A stretch of 64,000 bases of DNA from Anadara kagoshimensis (taxonomy: Eukaryota; Mollusca; Bivalvia; Arcoida; Arcidae), in NCBI GenBank assembly GCA_021292105.1, contig CM037861.1:30675674-30739673 (forward strand), read 5' to 3'. Shown here one piece after another: positions 45,183 to 56,167 of the stretch (the stretch's first letter is position 1; every line of letters starts with the position of its first letter). Position numbers and translations under genes: made by a program. Under the pieces are notes generated by a model, which saw only the letters and a program-made list of their open reading frames with translations, had not been told where the DNA came from and ran no database searches.

Positions 45183-47491
45183 ACCTTAACCTTAATTCTC
45201 TCCGTGCCAGGAGGCACATAAGGCCTGAACATTCGCTCTCCACTTGTTGCGGTCTGCAGCTTCTCGACGCACTAGGCTCCAAGATTTCCATCCCGCCTCA
45301 TTTCTCTCAACTTCCACCATCCTTCGCCACGTTGTCTTTGGCCGTCCCCGCTTTCTTCTTCCTTCTGGCGTCCACCCTAGTGCCACAGCACAGTCATTTG
45401 ATATATCTTTTCTTAGGATATGGCCTATCCAGTTCCATCTCCTTCTTCTTATCTCTTTGCTGATGTTACACGTCTCTGCCATCTCCAATACAGTCTGGTT
45501 TGTTGTTCTTTGCTGCCAACTGATCTTAAGGATCCTCCTTAGGCATTTTGTTTGGAAGGAGTCGATCTTCTTTTCCTCTGTCTTGGTAAGCTTCCATGTC
45601 TCGCATCCATATAGTAATACGGAGAGAACAAGGCTTTTGAAAAGAGAGACTTTTACTTTTCTGCTAATGTTTGTAGCCTTCCAAATACTGTCTAGCCTTC
45701 GAAAGGATGTACCAGCCATCGCTATCCTCTTCTTGATGTCGGCTGTGCCTCCGCCATCCTTGGTGACATTGGCTCCCAAATAGGTGAAGTTATCAACTTC
45801 TTCTACTTCACTATTTCCAACATGCAGGCTGGTGTCACTCTTGCTGTTAACCTTCAACACTTTACATTTCTTGGCATTCAGCTTCAGACCAACTTTAGCT
45901 GAGTTATCTTCAAGCTTTGTTGTTTTGCACTGTAGATGGCACATTGTGGATGAGAGCAGAGCAATGTCGTCCGCAAAGTCGAGGTCTTCTAGTATGGTGC
46001 TGAAGTGCCATCGAATTCCGGTGCGTTCTTCCTTTGTTGTCTGCTGCATCACCCAGTCTATAACTAGAAGGAATAGGAATCCTGACATGCAGCAGCCTTG
46101 TTTAACGCCAGTAAGAACGGGAAAAGGGGCTGTTGTGTCGTTTTCTTCTATTACTGAACACTGAAAGTCTTCGTAAAGTGCTTTTACCATTTGGATCAAT
46201 TTCTCTGGTATGCCGTATTTTTTCATAATGATCCAAAGACTGTCTCTGTGCACTGAGTCGAATGCCTTCTCGAAATCGACGAAATGGATATACATAGTAG
46301 CATTCCATTCGTTGGCTTGCTCCAAGATGTTCCTAAGAATGAATATTTGGTCAACAGTCCCTCTGCCTCTTCGGAAGCCTGCCTGTTCTTTCCTTAATAT
46401 GCAGTCCACGCCCGTTTGTATTCGGTTTATGATGATGCGGCTGAGGACTTTACTGGCTAAAGGTAACAGTGTAACTCCTCTCCAATTGTTGCACTCTTGT
46501 AGGTTGCCTTTTTTGGGAATTTTACAGATCAGTCCCTTGGTCCACTCCTTTGGTACTTTCTCCTCTCTCCATATTTGATCGAAGATAAGTTTGAGTTCTT
46601 GGCTGGACTGGACTATGTCAGATTTCAACATTTCGGCAGTGATCTGATCTGCTCCAGGGGCTTTTCCATTCTTGAGTGTCTTCAATGCATTTCTTACTTC
46701 TTGTAAGGAGGGTGTATCAACTGAGATATTTAGTTCAACTCTCTTCCTGCTCATCTTGTGGTGTTGATTCCGGAGTCTCCCTGTTTAGGACCTCTTCAAA
46801 GTGTTCCTTCCACCTGGCAAGTCTTCCTTCTTTGCTTTTTAACAGTTCTCCGTCTTTACTTTTTACTGCTGCTGTTTGTTTGCTTCCTTTTCCTGTTAGC
46901 TGCTTTACTATGTTATATAGTTCCTTTTGTCTCCCATTTTCAGCTGCTTTCTGTGCTATTTCAGCTTTCTCCGCCACCCATCTTCTCCTATCCTCCCTCA
47001 CATTCTTCTTGACTTCTTTATCTTTCTCTCTATAAGCCTCCTTTAGTCTCGTCTTTAGCCTTTCAGATCTTGCGCCCTCCATCTTTGTTTTAATTTCCTT
47101 TCTTCCATCTATAAGTCTCCATGTGTCTTCACTGATCCAGGGTTTGCTCTTTCCCTTCCTGTAGCCTATGATTTCCTCTGCGGAGTTTACATATGCCATC
47201 TTTTGCTGTTCCCAGGTGTTTTCAATATCCTCATACTCTTTTCTTTGGATTTCTCTCAGCTTCTTTCTGACACAGTCATTAAACTTTGTTCTTATTTCTG
47301 TATTTTGGAGGCGGTCGGTGTCCAATCTTGGTCTTATCTTGCTGCTGTTCTTGTATGTGCTAAGATGTAGACGGATCTTAGTCTTCACCAAGTAGTGGTC
47401 GCTGTTGGCATCTGCTCCCCTCATTGATCTGGTGTCTAAGACGGAGGATCTCCATTGTCCATTAATAAGGAGATGGTCAATCTGGTTTTTA
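45183..47491 (-). mobile_element. 5'-truncated non-LTR retrotransposon (LINE)
   Basis: Minus strand, from the end of the endonuclease domain through the reverse transcriptase to a very short 3' end (TTAAGGTTAAGGTAA right after the stop). It is inserted in the 41-bp minisatellite, which resumes at 47492. Truncation at the 5' end is typical of target-primed reverse transcription. Clade not settled: the C-terminal GRRKRGRPKTTWRR and the FADD box occur in several APE-type clades. Confidence 0.9.
45192..47491 (-). pseudogene. LINE endonuclease/reverse transcriptase ORF, one frameshift
   Basis: The N-terminal part starts in the endonuclease (IDHLLINGQWRSSVLD, then GADANSDHYLV with the SDH motif of APE nucleases) and a lysine/arginine-rich linker. 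The second frame (46754-45192, 520 codons) has the RT domain: FRRGRGTVDQIF, VDFEKAFDSVHRDSLW (motif A), GVKQGCCMSGFLFLLVIDW (motif B), LDFADDIALLSS (motif C, FADD), then YLGANVTKDGG, ILRKD and RKRGRPKTTWRRMVE near the C-terminus. The frames overlap at 46735-46754 and are offset by one base; the ATG at 46754 is inside the original frame, not a start. Apart from truncation and this shift the reading frame is intact, so the insertion is fairly young. Confidence 0.88.
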
Positions 47492-49170
47492 ACGGCTTAA
47501 AGGCTTTTCTGAAGACTGTGACTTCGTATATAAAGGGTTTAAGGCTTTTCTGAAGACTGTGCCTTCGTATATTACGAACTTCAGGGTTTTCTGATGACTG
47601 ATATATATAACGAACTAGTTTTTCGTATAATTGTTAATTCATAAAAAAAACTTACTTCAGGCTTTTTTTGAAGACTGTGACTTCGTATATAAACGGGTTT
47701 GGGCTTTTCTGAAGACTGTGACTTCGTATATAAACGGGTTTGGGGTTTTCTGAAGACTGTGACTTCGTATATAAACGGGTTTGGGCTTTTCTGAAGATTG
47801 TGACTTCGTATATAAACGGGTTTGAACTTTTCTGAAGACTGTGACTTCGTATATAAAGGGCTTAAGACTTTTCTGAAGAATGTGACTTCGTATATAAACG
47901 GCTTTAGACTTTTCTAAAGACTGTGCCTTCGTATATTACGAACTTTGGTTTTTCAGTAGACTGCGAATTCGTATATAACAAACTTTAGGGTTTTCTGATG
48001 ACTGATATATATAACGAACTAGCTTTTCGTATAATTGTCAATTCATAAAAACTTACTTCAGGCTTTTTTTGAAGACTGTGACTTCGCATATAAAGGGCTT
48101 AAGACTTTTAAGACTTTTCTAAAGACTGTGATTTCGTATATAAAGGGCTTAAGACTTTTAAGACTTTTCTAAAGACTGTGACTTCGTATATAAAGGGCTT
48201 TAGGCTTTTCTAAAGACTGATATATATAACGAACTAGCTTTTCGTATAATTGTTAATTCATAAAACTTACTTGAGGCTTTTTTTTGAAGACTGTGACTTC
48301 GTATATAAACGGGTTTGGGCTTTTCTGAAGACTGTGACTTCGTATATAAACGGGTTTGGGCTTTTCTGAAGACTGTGACTTCGTATATAAACGGGTTTGG
48401 GCTTTTCTGAAGACTGTGACTTCGTATATAAACGGGTTTGGGCTTTTCTGAAGACTGTGACTTCGTATATAAACGGGTTTGGGCTTTTCTGAAGATTGTG
48501 ACTTCGTATATAAACGGGTTTGGGCTTTTCTGAAGACTGTGACTTCGTATATAAACGGGTTTGGGCTTTTCTGAAGACTGTGACTTCGTATATAAACGGG
48601 TTTGGGCTTTTCTAAAGACTGTGACTTTGTATATAAAGGGCTTAAGACTTTTCTAAAGACCGTGACTTCGTATATAAAGTGCTTAAGACTTTTCTAAAGA
48701 CTGTGACTTCGTATATAAAGGGCTGAGGACTTTTCTAAAGACTGTGACTTCGTATATAAAGGGATTAAGACTTTTCTAAAGACCGTGACTTCGTATATAA
48801 AGGGCTTAAGACTTTTCTAAAGACCGTGACTTCGTATATAAAGGGCTTAAGACTTTTCTAAAGACTGTGACTTCGTATATAAAGGGCTTAAGACTTTTCC
48901 AAAGACCGTGACTTCGTATATAAAGGACTTTAGGCTTTTCTGAGGACTGTGCCTTCGTGTATTACGAACTTGTTTTTTTTTCTGTAGACTGTGAATTCGT
49001 ATATAACAAACTTTAGGGATTTCTGATAACCGATTACGTATATAACGAACATGCTTTTCTGATAGTTGTTAAATCATGAAAAAACTAACTTGAGGCTTTT
49101 CTGAAGAATGTGACTTCGTATAAAACGAACTTTATATTTTTTTAAGACCGTGAGTTCGTATATAACGAAT
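47492..49170. repeat. 41-bp minisatellite, right part
   Basis: About 40 units in homogenised subfamilies: ATAAACGGGTTTGGGCTTTT (48300-48600), ATAAAGGGCTTAAGACTTTT (48610-48930), and a larger module with TTACGAACTT, ACTGATATATATAACGAACT and TTCGTATAATTGTTAATTC seen near 47570, 47990, 48210 and 49030. Continuous with 44466-45182 before the LINE insertion. Confidence 0.93.
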
Positions 49171-49289
49171 TTACACAGCATTAGCCTACATGAGGCCATG
49201 TCCTTGCGTATTATTGATTTGGAATCCTCGTGTTCAATGACGATTTAGGTAATATAACCAAGATGAAATAATGCCACGGACATTTTGTA

Positions 49290-49515
49290 GGGGCCTTGAT
49301 GGCCGAATAGTCCAATACGCGCTTGCGGAATAAAGTTCTCCTAACCGATTGGGTTCGAATCCCACTCAGACAGATCCTAGTGACACAAAGTTTGTCAGTT
49401 TGCTTGTCGAAGGTCGGTAGCTTTCTCCAGGCACTCTGGTTTCCTCCATCATCCCAGAACTGATCGCCTCGAAATAGGTAAAACATTCTTGAGTGGGACG
49501 TAAAAACACTTCTCC
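49290..49515 (+). mobile_element. S4 SINE (tRNA-like head)
   Basis: Head GGGCCTTGATGGCCGAATAG ... GGGTTCGAATCCCACTC, centre TAGCTTTCTCCAGGCACTCT, GGTTTCCTCCATCATCC, tail ACTGATCGCCTCGAAATAGG and GAGTGGGACGTAAAAACAC. The centre resembles S3 and the tail resembles S1. Confidence 0.75.
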
Positions 49516-49603
49516 CTTTTATTACTTTAAGTGCATTTGCAATGATAAATGAGTAATTTATTGCAATGCTACATGTTAAGAAACATTGCTAACGACTTTC
49601 CAC

Positions 49604-49818
49604 TACAGGCCTGTCGATAGTTTAATACAAGGCTAACAAATGAGTACCGAATCGAAGGTTCATCTCTGACCCTTATGACCAATATCTGAGCAGCTGTTAT
49701 CTATCTTTCAACAGCTTAATGGTCATTAGTTATCAATACGTTTTAGCCACTAGGGAGCCGGGTTTTGAATCCTTTTAACCTGCAAGTTCAGTGTTAAACT
49801 TTCGACAGGCCTGTACTT
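49604..49818. mobile_element. MITE A copy
   Basis: Left TACAGGCCTGTCGATAGTTT, right GTTAAACTTTCGACAGGCCT-GTACTTA. Confidence 0.82.
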
Positions 49819-50156
49819 AATACATTGCGCAGATTGTACACCTATTACATAATACTGAAGCCAAATAGGTAATTGTGTCAAAGTCTAGAACGGGTAATTA
49901 TCCTAATTATTTCTATGTTATTAAACTGATAATGAGCACTACGAAAGTCGGTTAGCACCAACTTAAAAAATAGGAATTAGAAAATTGTAGGTGACACTAA
50001 CCGGCTTCTGTATCTCTATCTATGGAGAGACTCCTTGAACCGAGAGGAGGGGAGTAAAATTGCGAAATTGTGCGTTCTTCTTTTTTTTATATAGAAACTG
50101 GTTTTAAATTACGTGTGCCATTAAATCCGGGTCTTGACCATATTCAAGAGCAAAGG

Positions 50157-50157
<1 letters not shown>
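49819..50157. other. Unassigned spacer
   Basis: GTCGGTTAGCACCAACTTAA and AGGTGACACTAACCGGCTTC form a short inverted repeat near 49947-50008. Nothing else. Confidence 0.35.
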
Positions 50158-50194
<37 letters not shown>

Positions 50195-50195
50195 A
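50158..50195. repeat. (ATC)n microsatellite
   Basis: About 12 uninterrupted ATC triplets. Confidence 0.97.
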
Positions 50196-50264
50196 TAACA
50201 GTTTAGCAAATACGACGACCACAAATACAAAATGAGTAACTTGTAACACTCGACAAGTTCGGGT

Positions 50265-50620
50265 GGAGGCCGCGGTGGCCTAATGGATAAGACGTCAGTT
50301 TTCAATTCCAGGGTCTCTCACCGCTGTGAGTTCGAGTCCCGCTCACACCACATGTGGGAAAGTGAATTTTCCTTGCCGTTGGCCTTTACTGGTTCACCTG
50401 GTATCAACATAATGGACTGGGGGAGTGCTACGTTTGTCTGCGGCGTACTGACTCTGTGAGCTAGCACGTTAAAGTCGCCCCGAGTGCGCGCTAGTACAAA
50501 GCCGACCATACAACACACTCGCAATTCACATGCATGGAGATTAATTAAATAGTTCTCGTCGCGAATAGCTGAAAAATTGCTGATGCGACGTTAAGCAACA
50601 TTCAACCAACCAACCAACCA
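50265..50620 (+). mobile_element. S2 SINE, complete
   Basis: GGCCGCGGTGGCCTAATGGA, TAAGACGTC and GAGTTCGAGTCCCGCTC give the tRNA-Arg-like head. The body matches 13728-14102 throughout and ends ATTCAACCAACCAACCAACC. Confidence 0.9.
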
Positions 50621-50631
50621 ATCTTCATGAT

Positions 50632-50918
50632 GGTGGGATCTCGGTAACCGATTGGTTTTAAGCGATCGTTGCTTTTCAACGCCAAAGTTTCAAACACTAC
50701 ATTCTAGTGCGAGATTTTCATTTGCTTGTCGATGGTTGTTTAGTTTCTCTTGGTACTCCAGTTTCCTCCACAATCACAGAACTAACCGTCTCAATGTAAG
50801 TGAAAAACTATGATTGGCTGGGGATAAAAACGCCGTTACTACACCCCACCACCCTAAAACTGACCGCCTCGATATAAGTGAAAAATTCTTAACTGGGGCG
50901 TAATATGCCGTCACTCAT
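50632..50918 (+). mobile_element. S4 SINE, decayed, with duplicated tail
   Basis: TAACCGATTGGTTTTAAGCG resembles the S4 head; ACTCCAGTTTCCTCCACAAT is the centre. The tail occurs twice: CCGTCTCAATGTAAGTGAAA ... GATAAAAACGCC and CCGCCTCGATATAAGTGAAA ... GGGGCGTAATATGCC. Confidence 0.6.
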
Positions 50919-51207
50919 GTTTGTGTCCTTGAAAATATTAATAACTTGCATTTCTTCACACCTGTACAAAAACTTATTAAAATTAATAATTTTTCACCTT
51001 TTAAGGCTATTTATCAATTTTAAACTCACCATTTATCATCACGAAATTTACTACAATGCATAACAATATCGCTTTATGTAAATGAGTTTTTATAGTACAT
51101 GTATATTTATCATCAGAAAAGAGTAAATGATATTTTAAGCTATTGTCTCTAAAAATAGTGACAAGGTAAGTATAAATAAATATGACACATTTAACTACTG
51201 TGTACAT
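50919..51207. other. Unassigned AT-rich stretch
   Basis: Nothing recognised. Confidence 0.3.
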
Positions 51208-51445
51208 TACAAACCTGTCGAAAGTTTTAAAACTAAGCTAAAGAATTTGTGCCGGATCGACAGCCCATTTCGACCCTTCACTACCTAATTCTCGACAGAT
51301 ATTTTCAGCCACTAGCTATCCATATTTCGACCCTTCGCTACCTAAATCTCGACAGATGCTATCCATATTTCGGACGCTCGCCAACAGAGCTTCGACTCTT
51401 TTTCGTTCGCTTCATAGTATTAAACTTTCAACAGTTCTCTATTGT
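51208..51445. mobile_element. MITE A copy with an internal duplication
   Basis: Left TACAAACCTGTCGAAAGTTT, right ATTAAACTTTCAACAGTTCT. TTTCGACCCTTC(A/G)CTACCTAA occurs twice inside. Confidence 0.8.
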
Positions 51446-51452
51446 GTCTTGA

Positions 51453-51800
51453 ACCACTGCGGTAACTCAGTTAGCAGAGTGCTCGCTCCGTAAGTAGGAG
51501 GTCGTGGGTTCGAACCCCGGCCGGGTCTGACCCAAGACTTAAAAGTGGGTAGTGACTGTTTCTTCGCCAAGCACTCGGAATTACGAAATGAAAGTCACGG
51601 TTCTTTCGGATGGGAACTTAAAATAAACAAGGGCATGTGTCTCGGTAGGCTTAGCACGATAAAGAACCCTGCTGTATAATGCCATCAGCGCAACGTACAG
51701 GCAAAATTTCTGCACCTTCGTCTATAGCTGGTAACGTCTCGATATAAGTGAAATATTCTTGACTGGGACGTTAAACACCATAACTCAACTCAACTCAACT
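51453..51800 (+). mobile_element. S1 SINE, complete
   Basis: ACCACTGCGGTAACTCAGTT, B box GGGTTCGAACCCC, centre GGATGGGAACTTAAAATAAA, tail ACGTCTCGATATAAGTGAAA, GACTGGGACGTTAAACACCA and ACTCAACTCAACTCAACT. It starts a few bases after a MITE A copy. Confidence 0.92.
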
Positions 51801-51892
51801 CCATTGTATCTGGTAGTTGCTTTAGTATTAATACTGTGTTTGATGCATTATAGGACGTTACTCCCTTTTGATGAAACATCCTAATTTCAATG

Positions 51893-52012
51893 TAAAAGTT
51901 CCTCACTTCCCTGGTGGAAGTTCACGTGTCTAACCTAACTTGTCAGTTCCAAAGTTTTTACTTTGCTTCTGGATTGTGATTCGGAAATCGATTAGTATGT
52001 TTGTTTTTGATT
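51893..52012 (+). mobile_element. RP retroposon, 3' end only
   Basis: TCACTTCCCTGGTGGAAGTT to GATTAGTATGTTTGTTTTTG: the same 3' end as other RP copies with a much later 5' break. Confidence 0.75.
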
Positions 52013-52134
52013 TTGAAGAAATCTTCAAAATGTCTGTATTACGTCATTTTAGGCTTTTAAAGTCAAAATTAAAATTTTAGTGGAGGATCCAAATGGAAAT
52101 TTCTCACATTGAAGTTTCGGTTAGTTGTACGTCT

Positions 52135-52225
52135 TGTTGGACGAATACTGTTTTTAGTAGCATCAGCAATTTTGTAGCTATTCTCGACGAGACCATGTAT
52201 GCTGATTAATTTAAATGTTTATTTA
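52135..52225 (-). mobile_element. S2 SINE tail fragment
   Basis: AGCATCAGCAATTTTGTAGC and TATTCTCGACGAGACCATGT match the S2 tail complement with drift. Confidence 0.5.
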
Positions 52226-52296
52226 TCTAATGTATGTACACTTAAGTTGACCTTTGATTGGTAGTTCACTCGTCCACAAAGTCGCCTAGTCGAACG

Positions 52297-52531
52297 CTGT
52301 GCTAGCTCAGGCGGAAAAGTGCTCGCTCCTTAAGTGAGAGGTCGTGGGTTTGAATCCCGACCTCTTCTGACCGAAGTCTTAAAAAAGGGTAATGACTGTT
52401 CTTTCGCCAAGCATTCGGCGTAACGGTTCCTTCGGATGGGAACTTAAAATAATCGAGGTCCCGTGTCACGGAAGACGCGGCACGATAAAGAACCATGTTG
52501 TATAATGCAATCACTGCAACGCAGAGGCAAA
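52297..52531 (+). mobile_element. S1 SINE, 3'-truncated
   Basis: Head TGTGCTAGCTCAGGCGGAAA with GGGTTTGAATCCC B box, centre to ATAAAGAACCATGTTGTATA and GCAACGCAGAGGCAAATA. Confidence 0.83.
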
Positions 52532-53061
52532 TATGTCAAAAGTAAGAAGCGCCAACCGGTGGCTATTTTATGGTATGACTGGTCAAACTATACAAATCGG
52601 AACCAAACAAATTAATTTTGATACATGTATTTCAAGAAACTGAAACGGTTTAACAATTAATTTAATTTGGACATGGACATTAAATTTGAGAAAAGAAATT
52701 TTACTTCCGGTCATGACGTGGTAATTTTCTGCAGGTTGGCAAAACCAAACCGAACTCGTGTAGGCATAACAGCCACAAAAGAATTGTAAAAATATCTCTT
52801 AAGTACCGTTACTGTAAGGTTCATTGAAACTGGGTTACAACAAAATAATAAAAATGACCTTCACTTTATGAACTTTAAGCTTCCAGCTAATATACACGGT
52901 TTATATATACATTTCCAGTTTAACGTTGATCTTAATGGGTAATTTTCATCATATTAGATGTACACGCCCCTGGAAGTAAGAACATTAAAGATAATTTTTG
53001 AAAACGAAAACAGCTACTTTATCCTATGATCCGATAAAGACATCTGCAGTTGAGAATTTTT
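52532..53061. other. Unassigned stretch
   Basis: No coding signal or repeat family recognised. Confidence 0.3.
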
Positions 53062-53277
53062 TACAGTACAGACCTGTCGAAAAATTAACACTGAGTTAAC
53101 GAATTAGTAGTTCATCTATGCCACTTATGCGCTACATCTTGTCAGCTTTTCGGCAGCTGCTTTTCATCTTTGTGAAGCTTTTCGGCAAATAACTGTCCAT
53201 ATCTCGATCACTCGGCAATCAGAGTTAGACTCTTTTTCGGAAACTTCGTGTTAAACTTTGGACAGGTCTGTGCTGTA
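53062..53277. mobile_element. MITE A copy
   Basis: TACAGTACAGACCTGTCGAA at the left, TTAAACTTTGGACAGGTCTG-TGCTGTA at the right; internal AGCTTTTCGGCAGCTGC and ATCTCGATCACTCGGC. Confidence 0.87.
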
Positions 53278-53539
53278 GTTTTATCCCCATTAAATGCTAG
53301 TTTAGTGGCAGATAATATGTTTTCGACTGAGAATAATCATTACAGTTGGCTACCGAATACCAACATGAATTTAGAAATAATTTTAAATGTTTTATAACAA
53401 AATAAAAAGATAAATACATAAAAATTAGATATAAACTAGAAATAATTTTATATTGTTTTAGTTGTTTGTGGTGAAGATAAGATCTATGCAGTACAGGCCT
53501 GTCAAAAGTTTAACACCAAGTTAATGAATAAGTGACTAA

Positions 53540-54580
53540 AGTATAATCAGAAATGGATTACACTCAGTTTTATGGATTTTTCTCAAAAAACCGGTTGAAG
53601 ATGAGAAACAGAAATTTGGCCACGTATATAACAAGACTCGGCCTAATTTAACATAATAGTTTGATTTTTTCATCGCTTGAGACTTTGCCTCTGTATAGTG
53701 TAAATTTTTGTCAAAAATGTTCAAGCTGAAAAAATCTAAGTTTTTGACTCCACCTCTTATGACAAACCCAACCTTTTTTACTATCAGTTTCATTCAAAGT
53801 TTAAAAGGTGTCACAGGTGATTGACTAATAGACTGGACAACAGTTTGACGACACTAAAATGAGGCCAAAGGAAAATAAACACCTGTGTATAAGGTTATGG
53901 AGACAGTAACATAGATCCTAAAATTGTCAAGTAAATTGCAAAATGACTTGCATTTGAAGTGAATGCAATTTATACATGTTTATTTCTGTTTACAAGAGCA
54001 TTTAAGGGTTTCACTTATTGTTTTAATCCATTGCTCAATTAAGCTACGGGTAAAAAAGGTAGTACCAATGTTAGGTTTGAGATGTACATATATAATGCAT
54101 CTCTGTATATTTCTGAAAATTAAAGAAAATGAATTCCAAATACATACCTAACTTCCCTCACCCATATAAGCATTTTCCCATCTGAATCATAGCGAAAATT
54201 CCTCTCGAATGTATTATGGTAAAATAACATTAAACAGAACTTGATTTGGTTTGGCCTTAATACAGGACAGAGCACATGGTTGATTAGTCTTCCTTGCATA
54301 ATAAACTGGTTTTATGATGAAAAAAGGTCATGAACTATCATTATGCCTTACATGGGGAAAAAGGCGGAGTAATTAGACTCTGTTAATTTTCCATCATTGC
54401 AGAAATTGTGAATTTTTTCTCAGTAAAGCTGGATTATAGCAAACTATACATTATGGAAACCTAAAGTGCATATTAGGTCGGCTGATAATAAATATATTTT
54501 ATTAAGAAAAAATAAAATATTTTCAGTGATAAATGTTTTAGAGACAAATAACTGAGTGTAATCCATTTCTGTTTATACTT
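53540..54580. mobile_element. 1.04-kb PIF/Harbinger-like non-autonomous element
   Basis: About 30-bp inverted ends: left AGTATAATCAGAAATGGATT-ACACTCAG, right the complement of AAGTATAAACAGAAATGGAT-TACACTCAG. TAA flanks both sides (53537-53539, 54581-54583), as expected for this superfamily. The interior has only short frames with no recognisable transposase. Confidence 0.7.
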
Positions 54581-54657
54581 TAATTGACATCTCATTAAGG
54601 TCCCTCGTTAGCTATATCTCAAAGCTGCTATCTATCTCTCGAAAGTTCTTTGCAATG

Positions 54658-54946
54658 GAGTTGAGTTGAGTAATGGTGTTTAACGTCCCAGTCAAGAATA
54701 TTTCACTTATATCGAGACGTCGCCAGCTATAGGCAAAGGTGCAGAAATTTTGCCTGTGCGTTGCGCTGATGGCATTATACAGCAGGGTTCTTTATCGTGC
54801 CAAGCCTACCAAGACACGGGACCTCGTTTATTTTAAGTTCTTATCCGAAAGAACCGTGACTTTCATTTCGTAATGCCGAGTGCTTGGCGAAAGAACAGTC
54901 ACTACCTACTTTTAAGTCTTGGGTCAGACCCGGCCGGGGTTCGAAT
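54658..54946 (-). mobile_element. S1 SINE, head-truncated, with target duplication
   Basis: Plus strand opens GAGTTGAGTTGAGTAATGGT-GTTTAACGTCCC (complement of the tail) and stops inside the B box (GGCCGGGGTTCGAAT). CTTTGCAATG at 54648 and CTTTACAATG at 54947 are the target duplication with one mismatch. Confidence 0.88.
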
Positions 54947-54961
54947 CTTTACAATGTAGCC

Positions 54962-55103
54962 CGCCAGTGTACTACATGACACCCATAACGTTTCTGTGGT
55001 GTAAGTATTTCCATTGGCGATTTAATCGCTTCAGTTCATGTTATCCCGTACAAATGGCGTTCCACACAAACGTTTAGGGTATTTATTACGTGGTAAGCTG
55101 GCG
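54962..55103. mobile_element. Small MITE with CGCCAG ends
   Basis: CGCCAGTGTACTACATGACA-CCC at the left and GGGTATTTATTACGTGGTAA-GCTGGCG at the right are imperfect complements. It separates the SINE from the next MITE A piece. Confidence 0.5.
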
Positions 55104-55180
55104 AACTTTATTGGTCATTAGTTATCCACACCTCGACCACTTGGTATATGACCTTTGACTACTTTTCGTTAGCTAAGTGT

Positions 55181-55602
55181 AGTAAATTGCTTGCTCCGTA
55201 TGTGGGAGGTCGTGGGTTCGACCCAAGACTTAACAGTGGGTAGGGACTGTTCTTTCACTAAGCACTCGGCATTACAAGATGACACGGTTCTTTCGGATGG
55301 GAACGAGGTCCCGTGTCTCTGTAGGCATGGGGCAATAAGCGCAACGCACAAACAAAATTTCTACACCTTCGCCTTTAGATAGCGACGTCTAAATGTAAAT
55401 GAAATGTTCTTGACTTGGACATTAAACGCCATTACTCGACTCCAATGTCACAGTAGGTGTGGCACAATAAAGAACCTTGCTGTATAATGTCATCAGAGCA
55501 ACGCGCAAACAGAATTTCCACACCTTCGCCTATAGCTGACGACGTTTCGATATAAGTGAAATATTCTTGATTTGGACGGTAAACACCACTCAACTCGACT
55601 CG
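55181..55602 (+). mobile_element. S1 SINE with doubled 3' half
   Basis: Truncated head (AGTAAATTGCTTGCTCCGTA), centre, tail (TTGACTTGGACATTAAACGC), then a second central-to-tail copy (TGTCACAGTAGGTGTGGCAC ... GATTTGGACGGTAAACACC). TTTTCGTTAGCTAAGTGT before and TTTTCGTTATGTAGTGTT after appear to be one target duplication, so the doubled SINE inserted as a unit or was rearranged after insertion. Confidence 0.78.
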
Positions 55603-55644
55603 TTTTCGTTATGTAGTGTTAAACTTTCGACTTGTCTGTACTGT

Positions 55645-55944
55645 ACTAATCTGGTCTTGTGCTTCTAAATATAGCATAGCTAAACAGATATAATTAAAGA
55701 CAAAATCCAAAAATAGGATAAACCAACTGTTTCTAATCTTAATCAGGCGAGGATAATCGTGTATATGTGTTTTATTTAAATCCCTAATCTTGCATAATGT
55801 AGGCGTTGTCTTGGGAGAATTTATAGAGACGGTGATAAACTTAGTATCAAAATACAAACTTATTGGTTTGTGAAAAATTATGTATTTTTAAATTGCATCA
55901 GTAATACAACTAAATTTTTTCCAAACCTTGATATTTGAGTTGTT
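55645..55944. other. Unassigned stretch
   Basis: Nothing recognised. Confidence 0.3.
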
Positions 55945-56115
55945 GCAGGCGTGGCACGTTTAAGAGCCCTCGGCCTCGCTGTATCCTTGCTCTGATAACA
56001 CTGCAAAGGCCAATACTTCACCTAAAGAGGTCAACATTTAAAGCTGGTGACGTATCGATGTAAGTAAAATATTCTTGACGGGGACACCAAACTCCATTGA
56101 ATCAATCAATCAGTA
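55945..56115 (+). mobile_element. S1-related SINE 3' part
   Basis: GTGGCACGTTTAAGAGCCCT and AGCTGGTGACGTATCGATGT, ending GGACACCAAACTCCATTGAA-TCAATCAATC. The ending is that of the subfamily at 31151. Confidence 0.65.
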
Positions 56116-56167
56116 TTTTAAATCAGTCATGTTAATAAAGGAATGACGATAGCAAAAACACACTCTA

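Larger units (their letters stand above)
53488..55644. mobile_element. MITE A copy with four nested insertions
   Basis: Left CAGTACAGGCCTGTCAAAAG, right GTTAAACTTTCGACTTGTCT-GTACTGTA. MITE A pieces between the insertions keep their normal order: GACATCTCATTAAGGTCCCT, TTAGCTATATCTCAAAGCTG, GGTCATTAGTTATCCACACC, ACTTTTCGTTAGCTAAGTGT. Insertions: a PIF/Harbinger-like element, an S1 SINE (-), a 142-bp MITE and an S1 SINE (+). Confidence 0.8.

Noticed and set aside
45244-46578. Long plus-strand frames opposite the LINE
   Set aside because: They are antisense shadows of the reverse-transcriptase frame, which has full motif support on the minus strand.
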